Origin: Bacteroidales bacterium
GTDB lineage: Bacteria; Bacteroidota; Bacteroidia; Bacteroidales; WCHB1-69
Length of the DNA stretch: 60,885 nucleotides
NCBI GenBank assembly: GCA_017651425.1
Contig: JAGCCZ010000052.1
Span: 1 to 60,885, forward strand
Direction of reading: 5' to 3'
In this document: positions 33,589 to 42,670 of the stretch, piece after piece
How the letters are laid out: every line of letters starts with the position of its first letter
Position numbering within the stretch: position 1 is the first letter of the stretch
The notes under the pieces: generated by a model
Told to the model about the DNA's origin: nothing
The model's database searches: none
What the model saw: only the letters and a program-made list of their open reading frames with translations
Translations under genes and position numbers: made by a program

Positions 33589-34110
33589 ATGAAACGCATA
33601 TTCTTCATCGCCATGCTGCTGGTTGCAGGCATTGCCGCGACCAACGCCCAGGACAAAATCGATGGCAACAAGATTGTCCAGGACCGGGTCCTCAACATGA
33701 AAACGCATTTCAAACCCACTGCCGCTGAGGCCAAGACCTTCTGGGCCGCATACGAGCAGTATCTCCGCAGCGAGGTCAAACTGCACGAGACCTATCGCGC
33801 CAACATCGAAAAGAAGGGCATCAAGGTGAACTGCCCCAACTGCCCCAACTGCGACGAGGAGAAAAAGTGCGAGGAGCTCACGGACAGCCAGATCACCTAT
33901 CTTTTTGACCAGAAGTTCGAGCTTAAAAAGAACCTCCTCACGTTGGAAACCAACTTCTACAAGAAGCTCAAGACCATGCTCTCCCCAAAACACCTGCAGG
34001 AGTTTTACAAAATAGACGAACGGTACAAGAGAAGCCTTTCGTTGGGTAAAAAAAAGGCAGAAGACTCCACAAAAACGCCGGCTGCCACCCCGCACAAGGC
34101 TAAACGATAA
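33589..34110 (+). CDS. CpxP/Spy-like periplasmic protein with Cys-rich insert
   Basis: A 173-residue secreted protein; signal peptide residues 1-20 (MKRIFFIAMLLVAGIAATNA). The mature part is almost all helical, with MKTHFKPTAAEAKTFWAAYE and LTDSQITYLFDQKFELKKNL reminiscent of the LTxxQ-containing Spy/CpxP/CnrX fold. Between the helices lies a cysteine group at residues 82, 85, 88 and 94 (NCPNCPNCDEEKKC), a plausible metal or thiol sensor. It completes the sigma / small membrane protein / periplasmic protein set and ends before a terminator. Confidence 0.65.
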   Translation: MKRIFFIAMLLVAGIAATNAQDKIDGNKIVQDRVLNMKTHFKPTAAEAKTFWAAYEQYLRSEVKLHETYRANIEKKGIKVNCPNCPNCDEEKKCEELTDSQITYLFDQKFELKKNLLTLETNFYKKLKTMLSPKHLQEFYKIDERYKRSLSLGKKKAEDSTKTPAATPHKAKR

Positions 34111-34130
34111 CAGCGTTAAACATCATCAGG

Positions 34131-34154
34131 ACCGCCTGGAAGGGCGGTTTTTTT
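34131..34154 (+). terminator. Terminator of the ECF sigma operon
   Basis: ACCGCC (34131-34136) pairs with GGCGGT (34143-34148), followed by seven T residues. Confidence 0.8.
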
Positions 34155-34203
34155 ATTGTTGATAAAAAAATATTTGAAAGACAAAAGATTATCAAAAAAA
34201 GTG

Positions 34204-34211
34204 TATTTTTG
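34204..34211 (+). promoter_or_regulatory. Promoter -7 box of the str operon (TATTTTTG)
   Basis: TATTTTTG, 60 nt before the rpsL ATG, with TTTG further upstream at 34173-34176 (spacing longer than usual). Confidence 0.55.
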
Positions 34212-34271
34212 CAGCCCCAAAAAATTAGGGGAAAATAGATTATAAATTAAAAGATTAACACAACCGATTGT

Positions 34272-34655
34272 ATGCCTACAATTCAACAATTAGTAAGAAA
34301 AGGAAGAAAGAAATTGACTTCGCAGAGTAAGTCAAGGGCTTTGGACGCATGTCCGCAAAGACGTGGTGTCTGCCTGAGGGTTTACACGACAACCCCGAAG
34401 AAACCGAATTCCGCCATGCGTAAGGTGGCGAGAGTAAGAATGACCAACGGCAAGGAAGTGAACGCCTACATCCCCGGTGAAGGCCACAACCTGCAGGAAC
34501 ACTCCATCGTGCTGGTGCGCGGCGGCCGTGTCAAGGACCTGCCCGGCGTGCGTTATCATATCGTGCGCGGCGCGCTCGACTCCGCCGGCGTGGACGGACG
34601 TCTCCAAGGACGCTCCAAGTATGGTGCCAAACGTCCCAAGAAAGCTGCGAAATAA
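34272..34655 (+). CDS. rpsL: 30S ribosomal protein S12
   Basis: A 127-residue S12. Invariant segments are present: [32 protein letters not shown], and [15 protein letters not shown]. The decoding-site lysines (in [12 protein letters not shown] and GRVKDLPG) are wild type, so no streptomycin-resistance substitution is apparent. First gene of the str operon. Confidence 0.97.
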   Translation: MPTIQQLVRKGRKKLTSQSKSRALDACPQRRGVCLRVYTTTPKKPNSAMRKVARVRMTNGKEVNAYIPGEGHNLQEHSIVLVRGGRVKDLPGVRYHIVRGALDSAGVDGRLQGRSKYGAKRPKKAAK

Positions 34656-34737
34656 TTAATTTCAACCCAAAAAAAGTAAATTGACCGCCGCGATTGGCGA
34701 ATCAAGAGTAAATAACATTTATTGAAGATACAAGAAA

Positions 34738-35205
34738 ATGAGAAATTCACACGCAAAAAAAAGGATCATTCTTCCAGATCCTAAGTTCAATGACGAACTT
34801 GTGACCAAATTCGTCAATAATATCATGTTGAAAGGCAAAAAGAATCTCGCATTCGAGATTTTCTATAAAGCCATTGACATCGTAGAGGAGAAGACCAAGG
34901 AAAACGGCATCGAAGTCTGGAAAAAAGCGTTGGAAAACGTCACCCCCAGCGTCGAGGTCAAGAGCAAACGTGTCGGTGGCACCACCCTGCCCGTCCCTGA
35001 GGAGATCAAACCGGGCAGAAAGCAATCTATCGGTATGAAGAGCCTCATCTCCTTCGCCCGCAAACGCCATGAGCAAACCATGGCCGACAAGCTGGCCCAG
35101 GAAATCATGGCCGCCTATAAGTCTGAGGGCGCCGCTTTCAAGAGAAAAGAGGAAATCCACAGAATGGCCGAAGCCAACAAGGCATTCGCCCACATGCGTT
35201 CGTAG
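34738..35205 (+). CDS. rpsG: 30S ribosomal protein S7
   Basis: A 155-residue S7, with [35 protein letters not shown], and the C-terminal [21 protein letters not shown] ending ([16 protein letters not shown]). It nucleates 30S head assembly by binding 16S rRNA. It stands between rpsL and fusA. Confidence 0.97.
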   Translation: MRNSHAKKRIILPDPKFNDELVTKFVNNIMLKGKKNLAFEIFYKAIDIVEEKTKENGIEVWKKALENVTPSVEVKSKRVGGTTLPVPEEIKPGRKQSIGMKSLISFARKRHEQTMADKLAQEIMAAYKSEGAAFKRKEEIHRMAEANKAFAHMRS

Positions 35206-35250
35206 TCGCCTAAGGACAATCACATTCCCGCACACCAAGGAGGCGACACG

Positions 35251-37344
35251 ATGGCTGAAGACCTGCTCAAAATACGCAATATCGGCATAATGGCCCATAT
35301 TGATGCCGGCAAGACTACGACCACCGAGCGCATCCTGTACTATACGGGGAAAAACTACAAGATCGGCGAGGTTGACGAAGGTACTGCCACCATGGACTGG
35401 ATGGTGCAGGAACAGGAACGTGGAATCACGATCACCTCAGCCGCTACCACAGTGATGTGGAAACACCAGTCAAATGACTACAAGATCAATATCATCGACA
35501 CCCCAGGGCACGTTGATTTTACGGTCGAAGTAGAACGTTCTTTGAGAATATTGGATGGAGCCGTAGCCATATTCTGCGCCGTTGGCGGCGTGGAAGCCCA
35601 ATCCGAAACCGTATGGCGCCAGGCCGACAAGTACAACGTGGCACGCATCTGCTACGTCAACAAGATGGACCGATCCGGGGCTAACTTTCTCGCTGTCGTC
35701 GATCAGATTCGCGAAAAACTGAAAGCACACCCCCTGCCCCTCCAGCTCCCCATCGGGGCGGAGGACTCCTTCATCGGACTTGTCGATCTGCTTGACATGA
35801 AGGCCTACCAATGGAATGAGGAAGACCAAGGCAACACATACGCCGAGATTCCCATTCCCGAGGATATGGCCGACGAGGTCGAGACATACCGCACCAACCT
35901 ATTGGAGACACTCGCCGAGTTGGACGAGCAGCTGATGGAGAAGTATTTCGCTGACAGCGACAGCATCACCCGCGAGGAGCTGGTCGCCGTCATCAGAAAG
36001 GCCACCCTTGAGCGCAAGATCCAGCCTGTTCTCTGCGGGTCGTCATTCAAGAACAAGGGGGTGCAAAAACTGCTCGATGCCATTGTGGAGTTTCTTCCTT
36101 CTCCCTTGGACATGCCCACTATCAGCGGCATCAACCCCAAGAGTGAGTGCGAGGAGCAACGCCCGATGGATGCCACCGCGCCTTTCGCGGCATTGGCCTT
36201 CAAGATTGCCACCGACCCATACGTCGGCAAGCTGACCTTCATCAAGGTCTATTCCGGCGAATTGAAAAGTGGTGAGACGGTCTTTAACGTCAGCACGGGC
36301 AAGCGTGAACGAGTGGCCAAGATCCTGCAGATGCACTCCAACAAGCAACAGCCGTTGGGAAGCGTCACGGCAGGCAACATCGTGGCCCTCGTGGGTATGA
36401 AGGAAATCCATACCGGCGACTCGCTGACCGATGAGCGGCATCCTATCGCCCTCGAAAACATCGTCTTCCCCGAACCGGTGATCCAAATCGCCGTCGAGGC
36501 CAAGACCAAGGACGACGAGGAGAAGATGATGAATGCGCTTGACAAATTGGCTGAAGAGGACCCGACCTTCCAAGTGAAGACCGACAGCGAGTCGGGACAG
36601 GTGCTCATCAGCGGCATGGGCGAGTTGCACCTTGACATCCTGCTGGACCGCCTCAAACGCGAGTTCGGTGTCGAGTGCAACCACGGCAAACCGAGAGTCG
36701 CCTACAAGGAGGCCCTCACCGCGCCTGTCGCCTTCCACTCCGCCTACAAGCGGCAGACAGGCGGCAAGGGCTCGTTCGCCGTGATGGACTTCGAGATGTC
36801 ACCGCTGCCATACGACCAGAAGGGCTTGCAGTTCGAGAACCTCGTCAAGGGCGGCGTGGTGCCGAAAGAGTACCTCACCGGTGCCGAGAAGGGATTCAAG
36901 ACTGCGATGCTCAACGGCAAGTACGGGTTCCCCGTCCTGTCGATGGCCGTCAAGGTCACCGACGGCGAGGCACACCCCGTGGACTCCGATGCATTAGCCT
37001 TTGAGATCTGCGCCAAGATCGGCTTCCGCGATGCACTGCAAAAAACAGACACTGCAATCCTGGAGCCCATCATGCATGTGGAAATCACCACACCGGACGA
37101 GTACATCGGCAACGTGACCGGCGACCTCAACCGCCGCCGCTCGGTGCTCGAGCAAATCGACGCCAAGGTGGGATTTCAGGTCATCCACTCGCAAGTGCCG
37201 CTGGCCGAGATGTTCGGATATGTCACTACGCTACGCTCCATCAGTCAAGGACGTGCCACTTTCAGCATGGAGTTCTTGAAATACGCCGAAGTGCCGGCTG
37301 ATGTCAAGGATTACATCATGAACGTGGGAAGATTTATACTTTAA
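35251..37344 (+). CDS. fusA: Elongation factor G
   Basis: A 697-residue translocation GTPase. G1 is [19 protein letters not shown], switch 2 [10 protein letters not shown]4 [10 protein letters not shown], and the domain IV/V signature [15 protein letters not shown] is near the end. Its position between rpsG and rpsJ marks it as the housekeeping EF-G. The switch I and GTPase residues visible are intact ([14 protein letters not shown]), so it is not the GTPase-defective EF-G2 known from Bacteroides. Confidence 0.97.
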   Translation: MAEDLLKIRNIGIMAHIDAGKTTTTERILYYTGKNYKIGEVDEGTATMDWMVQEQERGITITSAATTVMWKHQSNDYKINIIDTPGHVDFTVEVERSLRILDGAVAIFCAVGGVEAQSETVWRQADKYNVARICYVNKMDRSGANFLAVVDQIREKLKAHPLPLQLPIGAEDSFIGLVDLLDMKAYQWNEEDQGNTYAEIPIPEDMADEVETYRTNLLETLAELDEQLMEKYFADSDSITREELVAVIRKATLERKIQPVLCGSSFKNKGVQKLLDAIVEFLPSPLDMPTISGINPKSECEEQRPMDATAPFAALAFKIATDPYVGKLTFIKVYSGELKSGETVFNVSTGKRERVAKILQMHSNKQQPLGSVTAGNIVALVGMKEIHTGDSLTDERHPIALENIVFPEPVIQIAVEAKTKDDEEKMMNALDKLAEEDPTFQVKTDSESGQVLISGMGELHLDILLDRLKREFGVECNHGKPRVAYKEALTAPVAFHSAYKRQTGGKGSFAVMDFEMSPLPYDQKGLQFENLVKGGVVPKEYLTGAEKGFKTAMLNGKYGFPVLSMAVKVTDGEAHPVDSDALAFEICAKIGFRDALQKTDTAILEPIMHVEITTPDEYIGNVTGDLNRRRSVLEQIDAKVGFQVIHSQVPLAEMFGYVTTLRSISQGRATFSMEFLKYAEVPADVKDYIMNVGRFIL

Positions 37345-37398
37345 ACGAATAAATGAAACTAGTTAATAACGTTATATAACAACTAAAATTAAAGAAAA

Positions 37399-37713
37399 GT
37401 GAGTCACAGAATCAGAATCAAATTGAAATCATTCGACCACACCTTGGTTGACAAGTCAGCCGAGAAGATCGTCAAGACGGTCAATGGCGTGAAGGACGAC
37501 AAGGTGGTGCTGGTAGGACCGATCCCCCTTCCCACGCACACCAAGATCTTCACCGTGAACCGTTCCACTTTTGTAAACAAGAAATCCAGAGAGCAATTCC
37601 AGCTTTCCACTTACAAGAGAATTCTTGACATCTACGGCACTACCACGAAGACCATCGACGCTCTCATGAAGCTCGAATTGCCGAGCGGCGTGGACGTTGA
37701 GATTAAAGTGTGA
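37399..37713 (+). CDS. rpsJ: 30S ribosomal protein S10, GTG start
   Basis: A 104-residue S10: [40 protein letters not shown], and the C-terminal [16 protein letters not shown]. The start codon is GTG at 37399, since no ATG lies in frame before the first conserved residues. A 3-4 residue insertion (NGVKDDKV region) lies before GPIPLP relative to many homologues. In most Bacteroidota rplC follows directly; here a terminator and tRNA-Ala follow. Confidence 0.95.
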   Translation: MSHRIRIKLKSFDHTLVDKSAEKIVKTVNGVKDDKVVLVGPIPLPTHTKIFTVNRSTFVNKKSREQFQLSTYKRILDIYGTTTKTIDALMKLELPSGVDVEIKV

Positions 37714-37738
37714 TGAAAGGATGAAATTTTTTTGTAGG

Positions 37739-37760
37739 AACGTATGGAACATGCGTTTTT
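37739..37760 (+). terminator. Terminator after rpsJ
   Basis: AACGTATG (37739-37746) and CATGCGTT (37750-37757) pair with one mismatch around GAA and are followed by T residues. It lies 25 nt after the rpsJ stop and 10 nt before tRNA-Ala. Confidence 0.55.
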
Positions 37761-37770
37761 ACAAAAACAC

Positions 37771-37844
37771 GGGGCGTTAGCTCAGTTGGCTAGAGCGTCT
37801 GACTGGCAGTCAGGAGGTCGTGAGTTCGATTCTCATACGCTCCA
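37771..37844 (+). tRNA. tRNA-Ala (anticodon GGC)
   Basis: 74 nt. Acceptor GGGGCGT pairs with ACGCTCC; D-arm GCTCAGTTGGCTAGAGC; anticodon loop CTGGCAG gives GGC; T-arm TGAGTTCGATTCTCA. CCA is not encoded. Confidence 0.95.
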
Positions 37845-37848
37845 CATC

Positions 37849-37880
37849 GAAAAGGTCGCGGCACAGTTGCGGCCTTTTTT
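37849..37880 (+). terminator. Terminator of tRNA-Ala
   Basis: AAAAGGTCGC (37850-37859) pairs with GCGGCCTTTT (37869-37878), with a G-T pair, and runs into further T residues. Confidence 0.75.
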
Positions 37881-37947
37881 GCTTTTTGTCTTCCATGTTC
37901 CCGTTGAAAAAAACATCAAATAATCCTCGTACTTTTTTCTTTTTTCG

Positions 37948-37955
37948 TACTTTTG
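37948..37955 (+). promoter_or_regulatory. Promoter -7 box (TACTTTTG) before DUF1232 gene
   Basis: TACTTTTG matches TAnnTTTG and is 66 nt before the chosen ATG at 38021. Confidence 0.5.
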
Positions 37956-38020
37956 CCCGCTTTTTTAATACGGGTGTCGGAAGTACTATTAGGCTGACTC
38001 TTTTCAAAAACAGTGGTGTT

Positions 38021-38446
38021 ATGTTACTATCGTATCTTATTGCACAGCTTGTCCGGAAATTGCGTTCCATCAACTTCAAGCGGGAGTTGCAGCGGTTGTG
38101 GGGTGATATCTCACAGTATGCTCGCAAATTGGGCCTTGCCGCCACGCGCGAGCTGCTTACGCTCTACTATGCCTTGTCAGAGGGCGACCTGACCCCAAAG
38201 GAACGCGCTTTTACCTATGCCGCTATTGCATACGTGCTGATTCCCAACGATCTGCTTTCCCGCAAGGTGTTTGGTCTTCTGGGCATCACCGATGATGCCA
38301 CGGCACTCGTTTATGCCTTCCGCAAAATACAGAAAAGCATTACTCCGGAGATCCGGTTGAAGGCCACCGTAAAGGCTGAAGAGTGGTTTGCCCCAAAATC
38401 CGTCTCCAATCCCGAACCCATACATTCAAACCAACCTGAGAGATAA
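38021..38446 (+). CDS. DUF1232 (YkvA-like) protein
   Basis: A 141-residue protein. The DUF1232 core is at about residues 50-95: LTPKERAFTYAAIAYVLIPN, DLLSRKVFGLLGITDDATAL. These short hydrophobic-helical domains are common and of unknown function, probably membrane-associated. The open frame extends far upstream over the tRNA terminator, but the ATG at 38021 follows the promoter box and begins the conserved part. It is followed 11 bp later by the PIG-L-like gene. Confidence 0.7.
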   Translation: MLLSYLIAQLVRKLRSINFKRELQRLWGDISQYARKLGLAATRELLTLYYALSEGDLTPKERAFTYAAIAYVLIPNDLLSRKVFGLLGITDDATALVYAFRKIQKSITPEIRLKATVKAEEWFAPKSVSNPEPIHSNQPER

Positions 38447-38457
38447 AACTTTGTGAT

Positions 38458-39756
38458 ATGTTGGATGCAGAAATACGTCATATTCTGAGTTTGTGCAAAT
38501 CGCAGAACAAATATGCCCACAAGTTGACGCAGGAAGATCTGCAACCGGGCGACGCTCCATTGGGAGACATCAGTTTGTCAACAGTTCAGCACGTGGTGGA
38601 TGAGATAAAAACACGTCTCAACCGTGGCTGCCAACCTTTTGAGAACAAGGTTATCCTGCATACAGGTCCTCATCACGACGACATTATGCTTGGGATTATG
38701 CCGCTTATTAACAGGCAGTTGCGGCCTGTATCCAACGAGGTTTATTTCAATATCATGACCTCCGGTTTTCATTCCGTGAGTAACGAATTCATGCGGGAGG
38801 CTTTGCGGGACACCTTACGTTTTTTGGACTCGGGGCGCATCGAGATGGTCAACTACCCAGATTTCTTCACGGGCGGCTACCTGCTGAAGCATGACAAGGA
38901 TGTACACCACTATCTGGACAACGTGGCCCGCAAGGATTTCGAAGGGATGCGTCGCGGCCTGTGTCATCGTATCCTGCGCGACATGGTGGGCATTTGGCAT
39001 CTTCGCGACGTGCAGCATGTGCGTGAGGTCTTGGAACGCGAGATCGCGAATTTGTCGGCAGAGTCGCCGGTGGAGACTCCCGAGATGGATCGCCTGAAGG
39101 GGCTGGAACGGGAGTTCGAGGAGGAACTGGTGTGGGCCTACATGGGCGTGCCCGGACGCAATGTGCGCCACTTGCATCTCGCCCTCTACAACAGCCAGAC
39201 CGAGGGTTTCACTCCTGACATCCATGGTGACGTGCAGCCCATTTTGGAGCAGCTGCGCCAGATCCGCCCGGACATCATCAGTGTGGTGATGGATTCCGGC
39301 AGTCTGCGTCCTGACACGCACTACAAGGTGCTTCGTTCGGTGGCCGCCGCCATCCGGCTGCGCAGCGAGGAGGCCGACATGTCGAACGTGCGCATCCTGG
39401 CCTATCGCAACGTCTGGTCCACGTTCCACCCCGCCGAAGCCAATATGTATGTACCTGTCTCCCTCAATGCCTTTGCCGTCATAGAGAAGGCCTTCGCCAC
39501 CTCCTACCTTAGCCAGTACAAGGCCGAATTTCCCAATCCGAACTTCGACGGCCCTTTCAGCGAACTGGCTGAGAGCATCTGGGTTGCACAGCTTCGTGAC
39601 ATCCAGTTCTTGTTGGGCAAGGACTTCTTCTATCAGAACCGCAGCGCCCTCATCCGCGCCACCCACGGCATGCTCTTCCTCAACGACTACAGTGTCGATG
39701 AGTTTCTGGAAATCATCCAAAGAGATTATGTGAAAAGGGACGTGAGTCATCATTGA
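38458..39756 (+). CDS. PIG-L/LmbE-like metal-dependent deacetylase family protein
   Basis: A 432-residue cytoplasmic protein. TGPHHDDIMLGIMPLI at residues 69-84 matches the PIG-L/LmbE zinc motif (usually PHPDD, here PHHDD at 71-75), and RPDTHYKVLRSVAAA with YRNVWSTFHPAEANMYVP provides further family features. Many Bacteroidota encode a glucosamine-6-phosphate deaminase-like protein fused to such a domain; this one has only the LmbE-like part with a helical insert (about 180-240). Substrate is unknown; N-acetylglucosamine derivatives are typical. It lies 180 bp before the pigment cluster and is probably not part of it. Confidence 0.65.
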   Translation: MLDAEIRHILSLCKSQNKYAHKLTQEDLQPGDAPLGDISLSTVQHVVDEIKTRLNRGCQPFENKVILHTGPHHDDIMLGIMPLINRQLRPVSNEVYFNIMTSGFHSVSNEFMREALRDTLRFLDSGRIEMVNYPDFFTGGYLLKHDKDVHHYLDNVARKDFEGMRRGLCHRILRDMVGIWHLRDVQHVREVLEREIANLSAESPVETPEMDRLKGLEREFEEELVWAYMGVPGRNVRHLHLALYNSQTEGFTPDIHGDVQPILEQLRQIRPDIISVVMDSGSLRPDTHYKVLRSVAAAIRLRSEEADMSNVRILAYRNVWSTFHPAEANMYVPVSLNAFAVIEKAFATSYLSQYKAEFPNPNFDGPFSELAESIWVAQLRDIQFLLGKDFFYQNRSALIRATHGMLFLNDYSVDEFLEIIQRDYVKRDVSHH

Positions 39757-39864
39757 CGAACTCCAAATTAAAGAACTCTTTTCTTGGTGACGCAGAGCGG
39801 AATTGCGATCACAATATTATTCCGTTTGCGAAACAAAAAAGTGCTAAGTTTCATGAATTTTGCG

Positions 39865-39872
39865 TATTTTTG
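39865..39872 (+). promoter_or_regulatory. Promoter -7 box of the aryl-polyene cluster (TATTTTTG)
   Basis: TATTTTTG, 64 nt before the first ACP ATG, in a 179-nt AT-rich gap. It is likely the main promoter of the cluster; no operator-like palindrome is evident beside it. Confidence 0.6.
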
Positions 39873-39935
39873 CCGCCAATTTAAAAAATAGCTGAATTAT
39901 TTTATCACTACCCATTTGATAATCATTTTTGAAAC

Positions 39936-40190
39936 ATGAATGTTACAATGAATAGAGCAGAAATTGAGGAAAATATCAACCGTTTTTTGATTGAAGAACT
40001 GGAAGTTGAGGAGGAGAAATTGAAACCTGAAGCCCGCCTGAAGGAGGATTTGGGTATCGACAGTCTGGATTTCGTGGATATCGTGGTGATTGTGGACAAG
40101 CTGTTTGGCTTTAAGATCAAGCCTGAGGAGATGAAAACGGTGAAGACACTTTCTCAATTCTATGATTATATAGAGAACAAACTGGCTTAA
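39936..40190 (+). CDS. Aryl-polyene acyl carrier protein 1
   Basis: An 84-residue ACP with the phosphopantetheine serine at Ser43 in GIDSLDFVDIVVIVDKLFG. An alternative ATG at codon 5 would shorten it to 80. It differs from housekeeping AcpP in helix II and resembles dedicated polyene ACPs. It would carry the aryl-primed chain or malonyl extender. First gene of the cluster, followed 10 bp later by the acyltransferase. Confidence 0.88.
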   Translation: MNVTMNRAEIEENINRFLIEELEVEEEKLKPEARLKEDLGIDSLDFVDIVVIVDKLFGFKIKPEEMKTVKTLSQFYDYIENKLA

Positions 40191-40200
40191 AGCGAGTTGC

Positions 40201-41082
40201 ATGGCAGAAGAGAGGGCGTGGCAAGGCAAAACGGACGGTACGTCGTGGATGCATAGGGGCCTCATCAAGCTCATGCGGGTGATTCCCCTTCGTGTAATGT
40301 ATGCCTTCGCCTCGGTTTTTGTCCTGCCGTTCTACCTGCTCTTCTCGAAAGGCACCAAACCCATGTATCATTTTTTCCGGCAACGGCTCGGCTATGCTCC
40401 TGCCAAGGCCTGTTGGGGTGTATGCCGTAATTTCCACCGGTTTTCGCAGGTCGTCCTCGACAAATTTTACATGTTTTCGGGTGGAAAGCTGGACTTTTTG
40501 GTTGAAGACAGGGATTTGTATGAGAATTTGGCCGAACAGGAGGCGGGATTCTTGATTTTGAGTGCCCACGTCGGCAATTACGAGGTTGCCGGCTATACGC
40601 TCAAAGCCACCAACAAGCGTTACAATGCCCTTGTCTTCGCTGGCGAGGGGGAGGCGGTCATGCAAAACCGCCAAAAGATGTTTGACGGGACAAACATCCA
40701 CATGATCCTCGTAAAGTCCGATCTCTCCCATATTTTTGCGATTGAAAGTGCCTTGAACAACGGCGAGAGCGTGAGCATTCCCTCCGACAGGGTGGTGGAA
40801 AATCAGAAAACGGTCGCCTGCGACTTCTTCGGTGCACCTGCGAAATTCCCGCTCGGCCCTTTCGCATTGGCGGCGCAACGTGACATCGCTGTGCTCTCCA
40901 TCCATGTGATGAAGCAGTCTGCCCGTCAATATCACATTTTTATCAAACGGCTGGCCCCACAGGGCGACAGTGTCCGTGAGAGAGCATCCCAATATGCGCG
41001 GCAATTTGCCAACCATATAGAGTCCGTCGTGCGACAATATCCCGAACAGTGGTTTAACTATTACGAATTTTGGCAAATCTGA
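40201..41082 (+). CDS. Lysophospholipid/LpxL-like acyltransferase
   Basis: A 293-residue membrane-associated acyltransferase of the LPLAT/HtrB family. One N-terminal hydrophobic segment (about 29-48) and the catalytic HxxxxE motif in LSAHVGNYEVAG are visible, followed by PSDRVVENQKTVACDFFG and FPLGPFALA. In aryl-polyene clusters such enzymes are thought to move the polyene acyl group onto its lipid or sugar head. Its TGA stop overlaps the next gene's ATG by 1 bp. Confidence 0.82.
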   Translation: MAEERAWQGKTDGTSWMHRGLIKLMRVIPLRVMYAFASVFVLPFYLLFSKGTKPMYHFFRQRLGYAPAKACWGVCRNFHRFSQVVLDKFYMFSGGKLDFLVEDRDLYENLAEQEAGFLILSAHVGNYEVAGYTLKATNKRYNALVFAGEGEAVMQNRQKMFDGTNIHMILVKSDLSHIFAIESALNNGESVSIPSDRVVENQKTVACDFFGAPAKFPLGPFALAAQRDIAVLSIHVMKQSARQYHIFIKRLAPQGDSVRERASQYARQFANHIESVVRQYPEQWFNYYEFWQI

Positions 41083-41519
41083 TGATCAACGTGCAAGATA
41101 TTGACATACGAACCCTTCTGCCGCAACAGGATCCCGTGATTATGGTTGACGGTCTGTTGGACGCGGATATCAAATCGGCGACCACACACTATCGGGTGCG
41201 GCCCGACAATATTTTTGTGACAGACGGTCGCCTGAACCCTTGTGCCTATGTGGAGATCATCGCCCAAACTTGCGCCGCCCAGTTGGGCTATGTGGACAAG
41301 TATCTTTTGGGGCATGACTTTGTGAGAATCGGATATATCGGGGGCGTGAAAGACCTGCAGGTGGAGAATGTTTCCGAAGTGGGGGAGACGTTGACGACCC
41401 GCATTGAGATTTTGGAAGATGTGATGGACATGAGGCTGGCTTCGGCGGAAATCCGTGTCGGAGAACGTCGCATGGCTGTTGCGGAAATAAAGATAGCCGT
41501 ATCGCAAGAAACTATATGA
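41082..41519 (+). CDS. Hot-dog dehydratase, ApeP-like
   Basis: A 145-residue hot-dog protein. IRTLLPQQDPVIMVDGLL corresponds to the LLPHRxPxLLVD motif of FabZ-like dehydratases, but His-Arg is Gln-Gln. CAYVEIIAQTCAAQLGY is the central helix with the acidic catalytic residue. There is no HFPGxP motif, which fits the ApeP-type dehydratase of aryl-polyene systems. It would dehydrate 3-hydroxyacyl-ACP. Start chosen to give the TGATG overlap with the acyltransferase; an in-frame ATG four codons upstream exists. Confidence 0.75.
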   Translation: MINVQDIDIRTLLPQQDPVIMVDGLLDADIKSATTHYRVRPDNIFVTDGRLNPCAYVEIIAQTCAAQLGYVDKYLLGHDFVRIGYIGGVKDLQVENVSEVGETLTTRIEILEDVMDMRLASAEIRVGERRMAVAEIKIAVSQETI

Positions 41520-42670
41520 TGACAGTCAGGAAAATAGGAGAGAGCATGATCACCCCGATCGGGTTCACGGTAGAGGAGAATTTCGCCGCCGTGATGAGTG
41601 GGCATTCCGCCCTGCGCCGTTACGAGGGACTGTGGGGAATGCCATTTCCGTTTGTCGGCTCTCTGCTGCCTGATGACGAGTTGGAAAAGGCCTTTGCTGA
41701 AAAGACGGATGACGGGCGATTGCCCGTGCGCGAATGTACCCGTTTCGAGAAGGTTACGCTTTTGGCAGCGGTGGAGGCCGTGCGTCATAGCGGTATCGAC
41801 CCGCAGTCGCCGCGCGTCATCTTCATCCTCTCCTCCACCAAGGGCAACGTGGTCCTGTTAGAGAACGGGGAACCGGATTTAGAAAGGGTTACGCCCGCGC
41901 ATACTGCACAAATGGTGGCCGACTATTTCCATAATCCCAATCTCCCATTGACAGTTTCAAATGCATGTATATCAGGGTTGTGTGCGCAGATTGAGGCGTA
42001 TCGGTGTCTCGTCTCCGGCCATTACGATGTGGCGGTGGTCATCGGCTCGGATGTCTTGTCGCCGTTTATCGTGGCGGGGTTCCAGAGTTTGAAAGCCTTG
42101 TCGGACGAGCCGTGCCGCCCGTTCAGTGCCAACCGCAAGGGACTGAATTTGGGAGAGGCCTCCGCTGCTGTGGTCTATGCCAACGGGGACGGTGAGGGCT
42201 GGAGAATGCTCGGCGGTGTCGTGCGCAACGATGCCAACCATATCTCAGGACCGTCTCGGACGGGCGAGGGCAGCTTCCGTGCCCTGCAGGTTGCCATGGC
42301 GGAAAGTAAGCTGAAAGCTAACGATTTGGCCTGCCTGAATGTGCATGGAACGGCCACGCTCTACAACGACGAGATGGAGTCCATCGCCATCGGTCGCGCA
42401 GGCTTGGCCGAAGTGCCTGTGAACGCCTTGAAAGGGTACTACGGCCATACGTTGGGTGCCGCCGGCATCTTGGAGACGTTGCTCACCATGCGCGCTTTGG
42501 ATGACGGACAAGTGCCCGCCACACGCGGATTTGACACACTCGGGGTCTCCGTCCCCTTGAGCGTCTCAAGCGAAAACCGCGTCGTGTCGAAGAAAGCGTT
42601 TGTCAAACTTCTGTCCGGTTTCGGTGGCTGCAACGCCGCTGCCGCCTTCACTAACGATTCTTGCCGATGA
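41516..42670 (+). CDS. Beta-ketoacyl synthase (aryl-polyene KS 1)
   Basis: A 384-residue KS. The catalytic triad is complete: Cys151 in VSNACISGL, His in NVHGTATLYND and His in YYGHTLGAAG. The N-terminus is abbreviated (MMTVRKIGESMITPIGF replaces the usual VVITGxG opening), and it is about 30 residues shorter than FabF. It overlaps the dehydratase gene by 4 bp and the following half-KS by 4 bp, so it may be translated with the latter as a heterodimer pair. Confidence 0.85.
   Translation: MMTVRKIGESMITPIGFTVEENFAAVMSGHSALRRYEGLWGMPFPFVGSLLPDDELEKAFAEKTDDGRLPVRECTRFEKVTLLAAVEAVRHSGIDPQSPRVIFILSSTKGNVVLLENGEPDLERVTPAHTAQMVADYFHNPNLPLTVSNACISGLCAQIEAYRCLVSGHYDVAVVIGSDVLSPFIVAGFQSLKALSDEPCRPFSANRKGLNLGEASAAVVYANGDGEGWRMLGGVVRNDANHISGPSRTGEGSFRALQVAMAESKLKANDLACLNVHGTATLYNDEMESIAIGRAGLAEVPVNALKGYYGHTLGAAGILETLLTMRALDDGQVPATRGFDTLGVSVPLSVSSENRVVSKKAFVKLLSGFGGCNAAAAFTNDSCR

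Noticed and set aside
35251..37344. GTPase-defective EF-G2 paralogue
   Set aside because: All G-domain motifs are normal and the gene is in the str operon, so it is ordinary EF-G.
38458..39756. PIG-L-like gene as first gene of the pigment cluster
   Set aside because: A 179-nt gap with its own promoter box separates it from the first ACP, and such enzymes are not part of known aryl-polyene pathways.
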